This document shows positions 11,946 through 21,017 of a stretch of DNA of 64,000 nt, piece after piece. Positions within the stretch are counted from its first letter, which is position 1; every line of letters begins with the position of its first letter. A program made the position numbers and the translations under genes. This DNA comes from an uncultured Eubacterium sp. (GTDB lineage Bacteria; Bacillota; Clostridia; Lachnospirales; Lachnospiraceae): positions 6,944-70,943 of the forward strand of contig NZ_CAKRAS010000007.1 in assembly GCF_934295145.1 (NCBI RefSeq), in the 5' to 3' direction. A model generated the notes under the pieces. The model searched no databases. It was given only the letters and a program-made list of their open reading frames with translations, and had not been told where the DNA came from.

Positions 11946-12001
11946 TGGTAAAATCAATATACTATTTTATTGGTAAAATGTAAATATTTTTACTGGTAAA
12001 A
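11946..12001 (-). promoter_or_regulatory. Three operator boxes for the LacI-type regulator
   Basis: TGGTAAAA occurs at 11946-11953, 11971-11978 and 11994-12001. The last two extend into palindromes: TTTTACTGGTAAAA (perfect halves, 11988-12001) and TTTTATTGGTAAAA (11965-11978). Spacing of 25 and 23 bp places them on about the same helix face. They straddle the lacZ promoter. Confidence 0.7.
11956..11984 (-). promoter_or_regulatory. lacZ promoter
   Basis: On the minus strand TTTACA (11984-11979) and TATATT (11961-11956) are 17 bp apart. An operator box lies in the spacer, so a bound repressor would block polymerase directly. Confidence 0.75.
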
Positions 12002-12156
12002 TTTCTTTTTTCGCACTTTACACATGATTTATCCATCTGTTTTATTTATTTTTCACAATTGATCGCAGCACTCTCTCTGCATCGCAAATAACAGCAATCA
12101 AAAAAAAGAACCATAAAACATCTCACTTGCTCTACAGTTCTTTTATTTTATTTTAT

Positions 12157-12324
12157 GATTTGGGTGTCAAAACACCCAAATCTTGATTACACGGATTGTT
12201 CCGTGCTTTGCACTCCCACAATCCTTCCCGCCATTCGCATATCGTGGGATAAAAATCCCACTTTTATGCTCATATCGGGGCGTGCCCCAAGGTCATTCAT
12301 CCACCCTTGTGCAAGCACAGGTGG
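12157..12324 (-). ncRNA. Structured element with five consecutive hairpins
   Basis: This lies between the lacI-type gene and lacZ. It contains five perfect or near-perfect hairpins: 12301-12324 (CCACC..GGTGG), 12277-12288 (GGGGC/GCCCC), 12244-12261 (GTGGGA/TCCCAC), 12190-12205 (CACGGA/TCCGTG) and 12157-12182 (GATTTGGGTG with its complement), the last followed on the minus strand by AT-rich sequence. No credible protein is encoded. It could be a structured RNA in the 3' region of the lacI transcript or a composite palindromic repeat; both are inference. Confidence 0.45.
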
Positions 12325-12347
12325 ACTCAGACCTTTTGACACTGTAA

Positions 12348-13340
<993 letters not shown>

Positions 13341-13371
13341 TCACAAACACCCCAATTTTCTTTGTTTCGAA

Positions 13372-13398
13372 GTAAGCGGATCCAATCGATCTGCTTAC
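13372..13398. repeat. Imperfect palindrome before the lacI-type gene
   Basis: Arms GTAAGCGGATC (13372-13382) and GATCTGCTTAC (13388-13398) pair at 10 of 11 positions plus one G-T pair around a 5-base loop. It could be an autoregulatory site or part of the adjoining repeat cluster. Confidence 0.4.
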
Positions 13399-13406
13399 AC
13401 TATTAT

Positions 13407-13488
13407 GTTCAAGTCGAACGCACGTGAGACTTGGTGCGTGATTCTGGTCAGCGAAAGCTGACATATTCTTCTTAGAATCACTGCACAT
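13407..13488. repeat. Dispersed structured repeat, family B copy 1
   Basis: This 82-bp element is about 94% identical to 38951-39032 (5 mismatches counted). The first hairpin is CAAGTC/GACTTG. An outer stem GTGATTCT/AGAATCAC, extended by GTGC/GCAC, encloses the hairpin GTCAGCGAAAGCTGAC and the single strand ATATTCTTCT. The inner core TGACATATTCTTCT is shared with family A. Confidence 0.8.
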
Positions 13489-13500
13489 CCTCGCGGAGCG

Positions 13501-13590
13501 TTTATCTCAGTCGAAGATTGTACTCCCACTGAGAAAGACTTGTTATTACTCACCACTTGCAGAAGTGGAAGTCTTCTCGACTGAGATAAA
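13501..13590. repeat. Large three-tier inverted repeat
   Basis: A perfect 14-bp outer stem, TTTATCTCAGTCGA (13501-13514) with TCGACTGAGATAAA (13577-13590), encloses AAGACTT/AAGTCTT and an inner hairpin CCACTTGCAGAAGTGG (13553-13568). It lies just after the SulP gene and has no T-run, so it is not a standard terminator. Confidence 0.6.
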
Positions 13591-13627
13591 TCATATCATC
13601 AATCCGGCTGCTGTTCAACCACAAAGA

Positions 13628-15739
13628 CTATTCTTTTCTTTCTTCCCTGTATTTTTCAATTAAAACAAACACTTCCGGATGCCGTTCCTTCAAATGCTCA
13701 TCCAGAAGATGTCTGCGTTCCCGGAACCGTTCAGCCAGCTCCGGATGCTCTCTGGCAATCCGTTCATGGATTTCCTGCCGGTGCTGTTCAATCTTCTGTG
13801 CCAGTGCATGTTCATCTTTCCCGGAGATACGCACAATTTCTTTTAAATGCTCTTCCAGATGTTCCAGCCATTCATCGAGATCAAGTTCTTCCATATGAGA
13901 CCAGCTTCCATGCAGTAATTTTTCCACATCCTTTGTCTCTTTCAAATGCTCGATCTGATGCATGATCTGCTTCTCCATCTCAGTCTCCGCATCCGCTCCG
14001 AAAGCCCATACAAACTCCTGTACGCGATTATCCGCACGTTTTAATGATGCACTGCGCTCCGCATTATCCACACCGCCTTCTAACGGATATGGACGCTTAT
14101 AGCCAATGTCTTTTAATGCAATATGGATCGTACGGCGAACATTTCCATTTTCAATCAAATGTCCAAGCCCCAGTTTTCGCATCTGTGTATTGAGTCCGGA
14201 AATGTGCTCTGTAATGTAAAACCGGATTCCTTTTTCCTTCAGGGATTCGCTCAACAGATTCAGACGGTCTGCTGCCGTAATATCCATACTTCCAATACCG
14301 CTTGCATCCAGAATTACCGCTTTGGTATCTTCCTTCAGTGCCTGCTCAATTTCCCGCTGTAATATGGAAATATTTGCAAAAAACAGATTGCTGCTGAAAC
14401 GGTAGATCAAAACCCGGGAAACCGGGTGGATCTGTCCACCCTCTTTCAGATCTCTGAAATGCTTATGTCCCGGCTGGATTCCAAGAAAACAGGTTGCCGG
14501 TTTTGCTGTCCGTATGATCATCTCTGTAAAAGATAAAATAATACCGATCAATACTCCATTGATGGTTCCTAAAAACAGTACACCGAAAAATGCACCCAGA
14601 AAAATAAAACATTCTGTTCTGCTGACTTTCCACAGTCTTGCAGCCAGATCAAATTCTGTGGCACCAAGCAGAGCTGAAATCACGATGGCTGTCAGGACCG
14701 GAATCGGCAGATATCCGATAAAACCTGTACAAAACAGTAATAATACAATCATAGATCCGCCTGCCACAAGTCCGGTCAGCTGTGTCTTTGCCTGATACTG
14801 TTCCCCCATAGCCGTTCGTGATACGGAACCGTTGATCGGACAGCAGCCGGTAAATGCTGCTGCAATATTTCCAAGTGAAAATGCCAGAATTTCCTGATTA
14901 TCATCAATCTGATAACGGTTTTTCTGTGCAAAACTATTCTCTGCCAGCAACGTTTCCGCCATGATAACGACTGCTACAGACAAACTGATCGTAACCGCCT
15001 CTTTTAACGGAACTGCGGAGAAATCCGGCAAACTCCATTTTGGAAGTCCCGGTTCTACCGCTGCCAGTGTCTGAATGCCCCAGTCCTGTAACGGAAGTAC
15101 ATTTGTGAATACAGCTCCTCCTGCCATCAGTACCACTGCCATCGGAAATTTTGGTATTCTTCTTTTTGCGATTAATAATATAGCAAGAGAAATGACACCA
15201 AGAATAACAGAAGGCAAGTTCATTATTTTTGCAGTTCCTGCGATGTGCTCTGCCAGCTCCAGAAATTCTCCGACGCCTGCCGTTCCTCCCATCAGTTTGG
15301 GCACCTGCATCAGAATAATCGTTGTGCAGATACCAGTGATAAATCCACCCATGACAGGTGCCGAAATATAATTGACCAGTTTCCCGGCTTTCAATAAAGA
15401 AAATATTAGCAGCCACAATGCTACAAAAAAGGTCAGCATCGGAACTGCCGCCAGTGCTTCTGTTGAACCTGCTGTAATATTCAATCCTGCCAGTGCGGAA
15501 CCGATCAGTGCCGCCGGAGCCGCATCCACGCCAAAGATAAACTGCGGTGATGTAGAAAACAATGCAAAGAGCAGAATCGGAAAAACGGAACCATACAATC
15601 CATATACTGCAGGTAAACCAGCGATCTGTGCATATCCCATGGAAATCGGAATGGACACCGCCATGATGATCAATCCTGCCAGAATATCCTTTCCCAGATT
15701 TTTCTTATTATAATTTCGCAAAGTATATGCAATCTTCAT
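13628..15739 (-). CDS. SulP-family anion transporter with STAS domain and a long His/Glu-rich tail
   Basis: The 703-aa protein begins with the SulP membrane domain: about 10-12 helices, with GLIIMAVSIPISMGYAQIAG and FIFGVDAAPAALIGSA near the start and TGCCPINGSVSRTA in the middle. It is followed by a cytoplasmic STAS domain (about residues 430-545, AVILDASGIGSMDITAADRL). Residues after about 570 form an unusual charged helical tail rich in His and Glu (DEWLEHLEEHLKEIVRISG, RRHLLDEHLKERHPEVF). SulP proteins carry sulfate, bicarbonate or dicarboxylates; the substrate is unknown. It lies downstream of the LuxEC gene with a family A repeat between. Confidence 0.9.
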   Translation of the reverse strand: MKIAYTLRNYNKKNLGKDILAGLIIMAVSIPISMGYAQIAGLPAVYGLYGSVFPILLFALFSTSPQFIFGVDAAPAALIGSALAGLNITAGSTEALAAVPMLTFFVALWLLIFSLLKAGKLVNYISAPVMGGFITGICTTIILMQVPKLMGGTAGVGEFLELAEHIAGTAKIMNLPSVILGVISLAILLIAKRRIPKFPMAVVLMAGGAVFTNVLPLQDWGIQTLAAVEPGLPKWSLPDFSAVPLKEAVTISLSVAVVIMAETLLAENSFAQKNRYQIDDNQEILAFSLGNIAAAFTGCCPINGSVSRTAMGEQYQAKTQLTGLVAGGSMIVLLLFCTGFIGYLPIPVLTAIVISALLGATEFDLAARLWKVSRTECFIFLGAFFGVLFLGTINGVLIGIILSFTEMIIRTAKPATCFLGIQPGHKHFRDLKEGGQIHPVSRVLIYRFSSNLFFANISILQREIEQALKEDTKAVILDASGIGSMDITAADRLNLLSESLKEKGIRFYITEHISGLNTQMRKLGLGHLIENGNVRRTIHIALKDIGYKRPYPLEGGVDNAERSASLKRADNRVQEFVWAFGADAETEMEKQIMHQIEHLKETKDVEKLLHGSWSHMEELDLDEWLEHLEEHLKEIVRISGKDEHALAQKIEQHRQEIHERIAREHPELAERFRERRHLLDEHLKERHPEVFVLIEKYREERKE

Positions 15740-15775
15740 CGCAGCAGTCTCTCCATTTCCAACAAGTTTCTATTA

Positions 15776-15850
15776 TTCAAGAATGCCCTCGGCATTCTTG
15801 CTGCGAGATGCACGTCATGCAATGCATGACATATTCTTCTGTGCATCTCT
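15776..15850. repeat. Dispersed structured repeat, family A copy 2
   Basis: This copy differs from 8815-8889 at one position over 75 bp. It lies between the LuxEC stop and the SulP gene, again directly after the 3' end of a minus-strand gene. The first hairpin is perfect here (AAGAATGCC/GGCATTCTT). Confidence 0.85.
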
Positions 15851-15856
15851 GCAAGT

Positions 15857-18127
15857 CTACACTAGTTCTATTTGCCTGCTCATCTGCCTGATCAGATCTA
15901 TTCCATCCCAAATCAGTGAAAAATCCAACGCATGTCCTGTTTCTACCACGCGATCGACACCCAGGACACCTGAACGGATCAGCTCCGCAGCCATCTGGCT
16001 TCGATCCATTCCCACACAGGTTAACGTCTGACATTTCCTTGTCAGTGCCGGATAAAGATTCTCCAGATTTTCTCCGCTACACTCCAGGAAAAACCCTCCA
16101 GGCACCGTATCATCCCAAACTTCCGGTGAAAGTACAGAAAGCCAGACCAGCACTGCAGTATCGCCATAACTTTTAATCTGTACATTTTCACAAACAGCTG
16201 CCATATACATGGCCTGTTCTAATTTCTGCACCGCAAGGTGTGCTCCAAGTTCATAATTACTTTGAATATAAGGAACTGCAGCCTTCCAGAATCGTTCATG
16301 TGCGCGCTGTACTTCTACCTTTGTTCCCAGCCAATAAATCAGGGCTGGAGACGAGCAGGCATTTTGATCATTTAAATATGTATCATTATAGAACGCCCGC
16401 ACAATATCCGTCAAATCTTCTTTTTTCAAAATCTCCACCGCTGAAAATACAGCTGCTGACCTGCGATCTGCAAACGCAAGTTCTGTTTTTCCAGGTTCCA
16501 ATACCGATTTCTGAATTTCCTGAATGCTATTGTCTCCGCCCCAGATCACCCGCACCTGACAAAGCTCTGAGAGTGCATCTGTGACTTCTTTTTCATGACC
16601 GTAACGAACGATCACGATTCTTTTTTTCCATTCCGGCTGCTGCTCCATCACCTGTCGGATGCAAGAAAGGATAATGCGCTCCTGCATGGTCTCTTTTTCC
16701 GGCATCCGCAAAACCACTGGATTTCCGGCCAGCAGGGATGCAGCCATACTGAAGGCAAACAATACCGGGACATTAGACGGAACAACGTGAAATGCGACAC
16801 CTCTTCCGATTACCTTTTTCCCATTCCACTGACAGTCGTATTGATCCCTGAGATGTTTTAAATTCCCTTTTCTGCACCAAAAAGAAAATGCGGCCAGATC
16901 TGCAGCCTGCACACTATGATTTTCTTTCCGGATTGTCTGATACAAAGTATCCAGAAAGTTGATGGTTTCCTCTGAAAAGGGAGTATATGGTCTTTGCTCT
17001 GCAAGTTCATTCAAACTTGTAATATCGCCCAGTAAAAATTGAAGACCTTTTTGCCGGTTATTCTTCTCGAAAGTGTCAGAACATCCCCGGATCTGCGCAT
17101 GTTTTAATCTACCGATCACTTCAAAATAAGCGCCCTTTCGTCCACACGGACAATCATCCACTCCCAGCAATCTGCCCTCATCTTCCGTCAGAATACTGTG
17201 CCCCGGATAGCTTTTCGGAAGAGTCGACACTACCTGAATGATTCCGCGCTCTCCAATATTGCAAAGCGAAAAATCAGAAGCCCGCCGAAAGAGAACGCCT
17301 GAATAATCAGAGGCATGCAAATGCCCACATTCACATTCCATAAAAATACTGCCCGCCTGCTCTGCCATACCATAGTAATCATGTACTTCTGCAATGCCGC
17401 AAACCCGGAGCAGTCCTGCTTTGTATTCCTCTTTTGAAACCGCCTGAGAAGCTAGCTTCTTCCAACCGCCGCCATGTATTAGGATTCCCTTAGACAGGTC
17501 TTTTTTTAGCCCCAACTGCTCTAAGGCCAGCACCAGATACTTCCAGATAAGAAAAGTAAAGCCAAAGATCAAAAACGGCTCATTACCATATTTTTCCAGA
17601 AACTGATCCAGCGTTTCCAAATCCAATGACATATCTTCTTTTAATGCAAAGGTGCGGTATCTTCCAAACAGAGAAAATCCCCTGATTCCTGCTGCCCGCG
17701 CTGAAAACTGCTGCATCCCGGACAGGGCTGAAGGTGCATCGATCACCAGCATCGGAAGTCTTTTTTTCCCAAGGAAATCTGCACCAATCTTTGCCAGTGC
17801 TACCTGCTGACGTGTTCTATTTTCCCCGTCCAAAACTATTTTGGAAGCCATACTGCTTGTTCCGGAGGAAGTTATAACCTTATACTCATCCTGTTCCGTC
17901 GACATGCTGCTCAATGTGAGTCGTTTAAATAATCCTGCCGGAAGAAAGGGAAGCTCACTGTAATGTGTTACTTTCTCCTCATCAAAACCATATGAGTCAA
18001 GCATTCTGGCATAAGCTGGGCAATGCTTCCTGTGATAAATGCTCAATTCCTTTAGCTGTGCAGTAAGCTGCTCATCTTTCTGTGCTTTTTCCAGACAATA
18101 TATTTCATGTACTCTTTGTTCTTCCAA
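15857..18127 (-). CDS. LuxE-LuxC fusion: acyl-protein synthetase plus acyl-CoA reductase
   Basis: I chose the TTG at 18127 because GGGAGGGGAG lies just upstream; an ATG at 18160 would overlap the preceding gene. The 756-aa product is a fusion. Residues 1 to about 365 match LuxE acyl-protein synthetases (YKVITSSGTSSMASKIV, LLRVCGIAEVHDYYGMAEQA). Residues from about 380 match LuxC acyl reductases (VAFHVVPSNVPVLFAFSMAA, catalytic Cys591 in QNACSSP). In luminous bacteria these are separate subunits that activate a fatty acid and reduce it to aldehyde. No luciferase genes are here. The ligase, ACP and FabZ-like genes upstream suggest an acyl-ACP to aldehyde pathway of unknown product. Confidence 0.88.
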   Translation of the reverse strand: MEEQRVHEIYCLEKAQKDEQLTAQLKELSIYHRKHCPAYARMLDSYGFDEEKVTHYSELPFLPAGLFKRLTLSSMSTEQDEYKVITSSGTSSMASKIVLDGENRTRQQVALAKIGADFLGKKRLPMLVIDAPSALSGMQQFSARAAGIRGFSLFGRYRTFALKEDMSLDLETLDQFLEKYGNEPFLIFGFTFLIWKYLVLALEQLGLKKDLSKGILIHGGGWKKLASQAVSKEEYKAGLLRVCGIAEVHDYYGMAEQAGSIFMECECGHLHASDYSGVLFRRASDFSLCNIGERGIIQVVSTLPKSYPGHSILTEDEGRLLGVDDCPCGRKGAYFEVIGRLKHAQIRGCSDTFEKNNRQKGLQFLLGDITSLNELAEQRPYTPFSEETINFLDTLYQTIRKENHSVQAADLAAFSFWCRKGNLKHLRDQYDCQWNGKKVIGRGVAFHVVPSNVPVLFAFSMAASLLAGNPVVLRMPEKETMQERIILSCIRQVMEQQPEWKKRIVIVRYGHEKEVTDALSELCQVRVIWGGDNSIQEIQKSVLEPGKTELAFADRRSAAVFSAVEILKKEDLTDIVRAFYNDTYLNDQNACSSPALIYWLGTKVEVQRAHERFWKAAVPYIQSNYELGAHLAVQKLEQAMYMAAVCENVQIKSYGDTAVLVWLSVLSPEVWDDTVPGGFFLECSGENLENLYPALTRKCQTLTCVGMDRSQMAAELIRSGVLGVDRVVETGHALDFSLIWDGIDLIRQMSRQIELV

Positions 18128-18141
18128 GTTTCTCCCCTCCC

Positions 18142-19665
18142 TCATAGGTAAAGCGGACATTCACTTTGCGACCTGTGTTCACCCTGTAATTTACTGTATT
18201 GCGTTTTCCCGGAAGGATTTTTCGGAATTTCTGCAATATAATACGCCTGCACGGCTCGGTTGCTTATATGCAGTCGATCTGCCAGCAGTTGTGCAGCTGT
18301 CTGTGCACATATCTGATCCGTTGTATAAATCTGCAGATGATCATCTGTTCCCACACAGACGAATTCACAATCAACTTCTTCATAGGCTTTCTGCAAAATA
18401 TGTTCACATTCATCCAGCCCGATACGGATTCCGAAAATCTTGAGAAACCGTTTCTTGCGACCGGAAATATAATAATACCCATCTTCATCGACTCTTGCGA
18501 GATCTCCGGTATGCAAAATTCCATTTCGTTCATCACCCTTTCTAAGATCTGTCCGGTTTTCTGCCATTCCCAGTGTTACATTTGCTCCCTCATAGACCAG
18601 TTCTCCGACTCCGGTTGTCTCATCCACATCTTCCAAATGAAAGGCTCCCCCCGGAATCGCAATGCCGATACTTCCGATTTTCTGCAGACACTGTTCTGGC
18701 GGCAGATAGCTCATTCGTGCAGTTGCTTCTGTCTGCCCGTACATCACCACAAAATTGATTCCATGTTCCTTTGCCCAAACACCAACCTTCTGCTGTAAGG
18801 CTTCTTTCAGTCTGCCTCCTGCCTGTGTCATATAACGAAGATGCTGATACCATGGCTGCTCCCCAGCTTCTGCCTGTTTATCAAACAAATGCAGCCGTTG
18901 AAACAATTCATAGGTATATGGGACTCCCACCAGACTTGTTCCTCCTGCTGATCTGAAATAATCCCAGAATTGCTGCTGTACCACACTTCTGGTAGTTAGA
19001 AGTACACAGGCTCCCGCCAGAAAATGGCTGTTAAGCACAGACAAGCCATAGGTATATTGCATCGGCAGACAGGTGATTGCCCGTTCTGATTCTGTCAGTT
19101 TCAGATATTCCACAATTGATGCTGCATTACTTTCCAGATTTTTCCTTGACAAACGCACCAGTTTCGGACTTCCTGTGCTTCCGGAAGTAGTCAGCAGCAA
19201 GGCCAGTTCCGGATGCAGTTCACACTTTGATGCTTTTGTGGCATATAATGCATATTCTGCCAGTTCAAATATGATCTCACTGCTTTTCTCTTCCTTTTTA
19301 TTGATAGTTTCATCTTTTCTTTTCTGCTTTTTCAAAAAACTGCAGGGTTCCCACACCGTTTTCTTTTTTTTCGGCATCCATACATATTCCGGCTGATACC
19401 GCTCATACATATCCTGAAGCACTGTTTCATCCAGATCTGCGTTCAATAACAGTGGCACCGCTCCTACATTCAAACAACCCAGATATCCAATCACAGCTCC
19501 CTGTGAATTTTCACATAATAAAAAAACAAAGCTGCGCCGGCGGACTGCATGTCTGAATTCTGCAATCTGCTCACGCAGCTCACCGTATGTAATGCAAATG
19601 CCTGTATCCGTCTGCAATGCGGGACGGTCTGCAGGTTTTAATTCCATTTCAAAATACATTTTCAT
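18142..19665 (-). CDS. AMP-dependent acyl ligase (acyl-CoA/acyl-ACP synthetase)
   Basis: The 507-aa ANL-superfamily enzyme has the P-loop motif LLTTSGSTGSPKLVRLS, YGQTEATARMSYL (A5), TGDLARVDEDGYYYISGR (A7/A8) and the catalytic Lys in IPKNPSGKTQYSKL (A10). It would adenylate a carboxylic acid and load it on CoA or on the ACP encoded next door. The last 13 residues (GEHRSQSECPLYL) come from a short dispersed repeat, not from the family core. It is followed 14 bases later by the LuxE-LuxC fusion. Confidence 0.88.
   Translation of the reverse strand: MKMYFEMELKPADRPALQTDTGICITYGELREQIAEFRHAVRRRSFVFLLCENSQGAVIGYLGCLNVGAVPLLLNADLDETVLQDMYERYQPEYVWMPKKKKTVWEPCSFLKKQKRKDETINKKEEKSSEIIFELAEYALYATKASKCELHPELALLLTTSGSTGSPKLVRLSRKNLESNAASIVEYLKLTESERAITCLPMQYTYGLSVLNSHFLAGACVLLTTRSVVQQQFWDYFRSAGGTSLVGVPYTYELFQRLHLFDKQAEAGEQPWYQHLRYMTQAGGRLKEALQQKVGVWAKEHGINFVVMYGQTEATARMSYLPPEQCLQKIGSIGIAIPGGAFHLEDVDETTGVGELVYEGANVTLGMAENRTDLRKGDERNGILHTGDLARVDEDGYYYISGRKKRFLKIFGIRIGLDECEHILQKAYEEVDCEFVCVGTDDHLQIYTTDQICAQTAAQLLADRLHISNRAVQAYYIAEIPKNPSGKTQYSKLQGEHRSQSECPLYL
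18148..18180. repeat. Short copy of dispersed repeat family C
   Basis: The segment AAAGCGGACATTC-ACTTTGCGACCTGTGTTCA is related to the longer copy at 55387-55454. Here it lies in the 3' end of the acyl ligase gene and supplies its last codons. Confidence 0.6.
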
Positions 19666-19757
19666 ACCTTCTACTTTTTATGATTTGTAACTATTATTTT
19701 ATAATCACCGTACATTTTGGTAACATTTATCTAAAAAAAGACTATCAGCGATGTCGC

Positions 19758-20009
19758 TTATTTACTCATATCCACACCAAGTTTTTCCAGGATTTCAATT
19801 CCTTTGCTGTAAGTACTGAAGGAAGTAATATCCAGTGTCTCAAAGAACACGCCAAATGCTTCTTCCAGGTCTGCGACCATATCTACATGTCGCACAGATT
19901 CCCATTTTTTATATCTATTATATACAAGCACGTCATCGTTCAGATCCTCATCTGTTGCCTGTAAATTTCTTTTTATAATTTTGTTATATTTTTCAAGATT
20001 CGTCATCAT
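19758..20009 (-). CDS. Acyl carrier protein
   Basis: This 83-aa acidic protein has the ACP pattern around WESVRHVDMVADLEEAFGV. Ser38 in ESV replaces the usual DSL/DSM context and is the probable 4'-phosphopantetheine site. The start MMTN is behind GAGGATAAG. It lies 8 bases after the FabZ-like gene and ahead of the acyl ligase, so it is probably a dedicated carrier for this cluster rather than the housekeeping fatty-acid ACP. The Glu in place of Asp before the modified Ser is atypical. Confidence 0.8.
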   Translation of the reverse strand: MMTNLEKYNKIIKRNLQATDEDLNDDVLVYNRYKKWESVRHVDMVADLEEAFGVFFETLDITSFSTYSKGIEILEKLGVDMSK

Positions 20010-20016
20010 CTTATCC

Positions 20017-20484
20017 TCATACGATTTTATTTTTTCCTGATGCTGCTTTCATGGCAAGGGTGATCATACCAACTGCCGCACGTCCTGCGTCTGTTTTGGC
20101 CGTCACTCTGCAGTCATACATACCGTTTCCTGCATCGCAGATAAGCTGTGCACTCAGATACAACCGTTCTCCCGGATACACCGGATGGTAAAAACGCATC
20201 TGGCTTACCTGAAAAAACAACGGAAGTTTTCCTCTGTTCTGCTCCATAAGCAATAGCAGGATATCTGCAGTCTGTGCCATACTCTCCATAATATAAATCC
20301 CGGGCAAAACTGGTTTTTCCGGAAAATGCCCCTGAAAAATCTGCCAGTCTGTCTGAATATCCACTTCTGCTTCAATTCGATCCGGCGGATACAACTTTGT
20401 CACACGATCCACCAAAAGTAACGGTTCTCTGTGCGGCAAAATTTTTTCTATTTCATCTTTTTCCATCATATTATGTTCTACCAT
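20017..20484 (-). CDS. FabZ-like 3-hydroxyacyl-ACP dehydratase (hotdog fold)
   Basis: The 155-aa protein has ILPHREPLLLVDRV near the N-terminus, catalytic His53 in GHFPEKPVLPG and Glu67 in IMESMAQ, as in FabZ. It dehydrates 3-hydroxyacyl groups on ACP to the trans-2-enoyl form. The neighbouring dedicated ACP, acyl ligase and LuxEC fusion imply a specialised role. No ketosynthase or ketoreductase lies beside it. The start could also be a Met a few codons later; the ribosome site is weak (GGAG at a long spacing). Confidence 0.85.
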   Translation of the reverse strand: MVEHNMMEKDEIEKILPHREPLLLVDRVTKLYPPDRIEAEVDIQTDWQIFQGHFPEKPVLPGIYIMESMAQTADILLLLMEQNRGKLPLFFQVSQMRFYHPVYPGERLYLSAQLICDAGNGMYDCRVTAKTDAGRAAVGMITLAMKAASGKNKIV

Positions 20485-20556
20485 ATTACATTCTACTCCG
20501 GCATACAGACATTTTTCTATTTCTTTCTGTGTTTCATTCTATGTACAGATATTATT

Positions 20557-20859
20557 TCATTTCTTTACTGCTTTTCTCTGACGCATGATCTGTCGTGCCT
20601 GTGCGATCAGGTCATCACTGACTCCGGTCACCAACACTACATCCTTCAGTTCCGGAAAGGCTTCTTTTAACTCTGTACTGACCAGGTTTTCCAAGGTCAG
20701 CTCTGCGGAAGGACATCCGCTGCACTGTCCATGCATTCTCACATGAAGGATATCATCCTCCAGTTTTTCAATCTCGATATCGCCTCCATGCTGAGCCAGA
20801 TTCGGGCGCACCCGCTCATCCAAAACCTGTTCTATTTTGCTGATTTCTAATTCTCCCAT
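20557..20859 (-). CDS. NifU-like Fe-S scaffold domain protein
   Basis: The 100-aa protein is a free-standing NifU C-terminal domain with the conserved GQCSGCPSAELTLENLV (CxxC). It begins with MGELEISKIEQVLDERVRP behind GAGGAGAAAC. Such proteins carry Fe-S clusters to apo-proteins. It sits between the FabZ-like gene and 4-hydroxybutyryl-CoA dehydratase, a [4Fe-4S] enzyme, which may be a client. Confidence 0.9.
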   Translation of the reverse strand: MGELEISKIEQVLDERVRPNLAQHGGDIEIEKLEDDILHVRMHGQCSGCPSAELTLENLVSTELKEAFPELKDVVLVTGVSDDLIAQARQIMRQRKAVKK

Positions 20860-20940
20860 GGTAGTTTCTCCTCATAATTAAAAACTATAAGATCGTTTAC
20901 GGATGATTCCATACATTCTATCTATCTTTTTAATTATATA

Positions 20941-20979
20941 CCTGCGTTCCCTTCTGTACAACCAGAAAACGAACGCAGG
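20941..20979 (-). terminator. Possible terminator hairpin after abfD
   Basis: CCTGCGTTC (20941-20949) and GAACGCAGG (20971-20979) form a 9-bp stem. The T-run on the minus strand is poor, so termination is uncertain. Confidence 0.4.
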
Positions 20980-21017
20980 CACCTTTACTTTTTTACTTTT
21001 AATCGCAGCTAAAAAGC

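Noticed and set aside
13372..13590. CRISPR array
   Set aside because: The palindromic units differ from each other and there are no regular direct repeats with spacers.
15857..18127. Frameshift or assembly fusion of luxE and luxC
   Set aside because: The reading frame is continuous, both domains are complete and codon use does not change at the junction, so a real fusion is the simpler reading.
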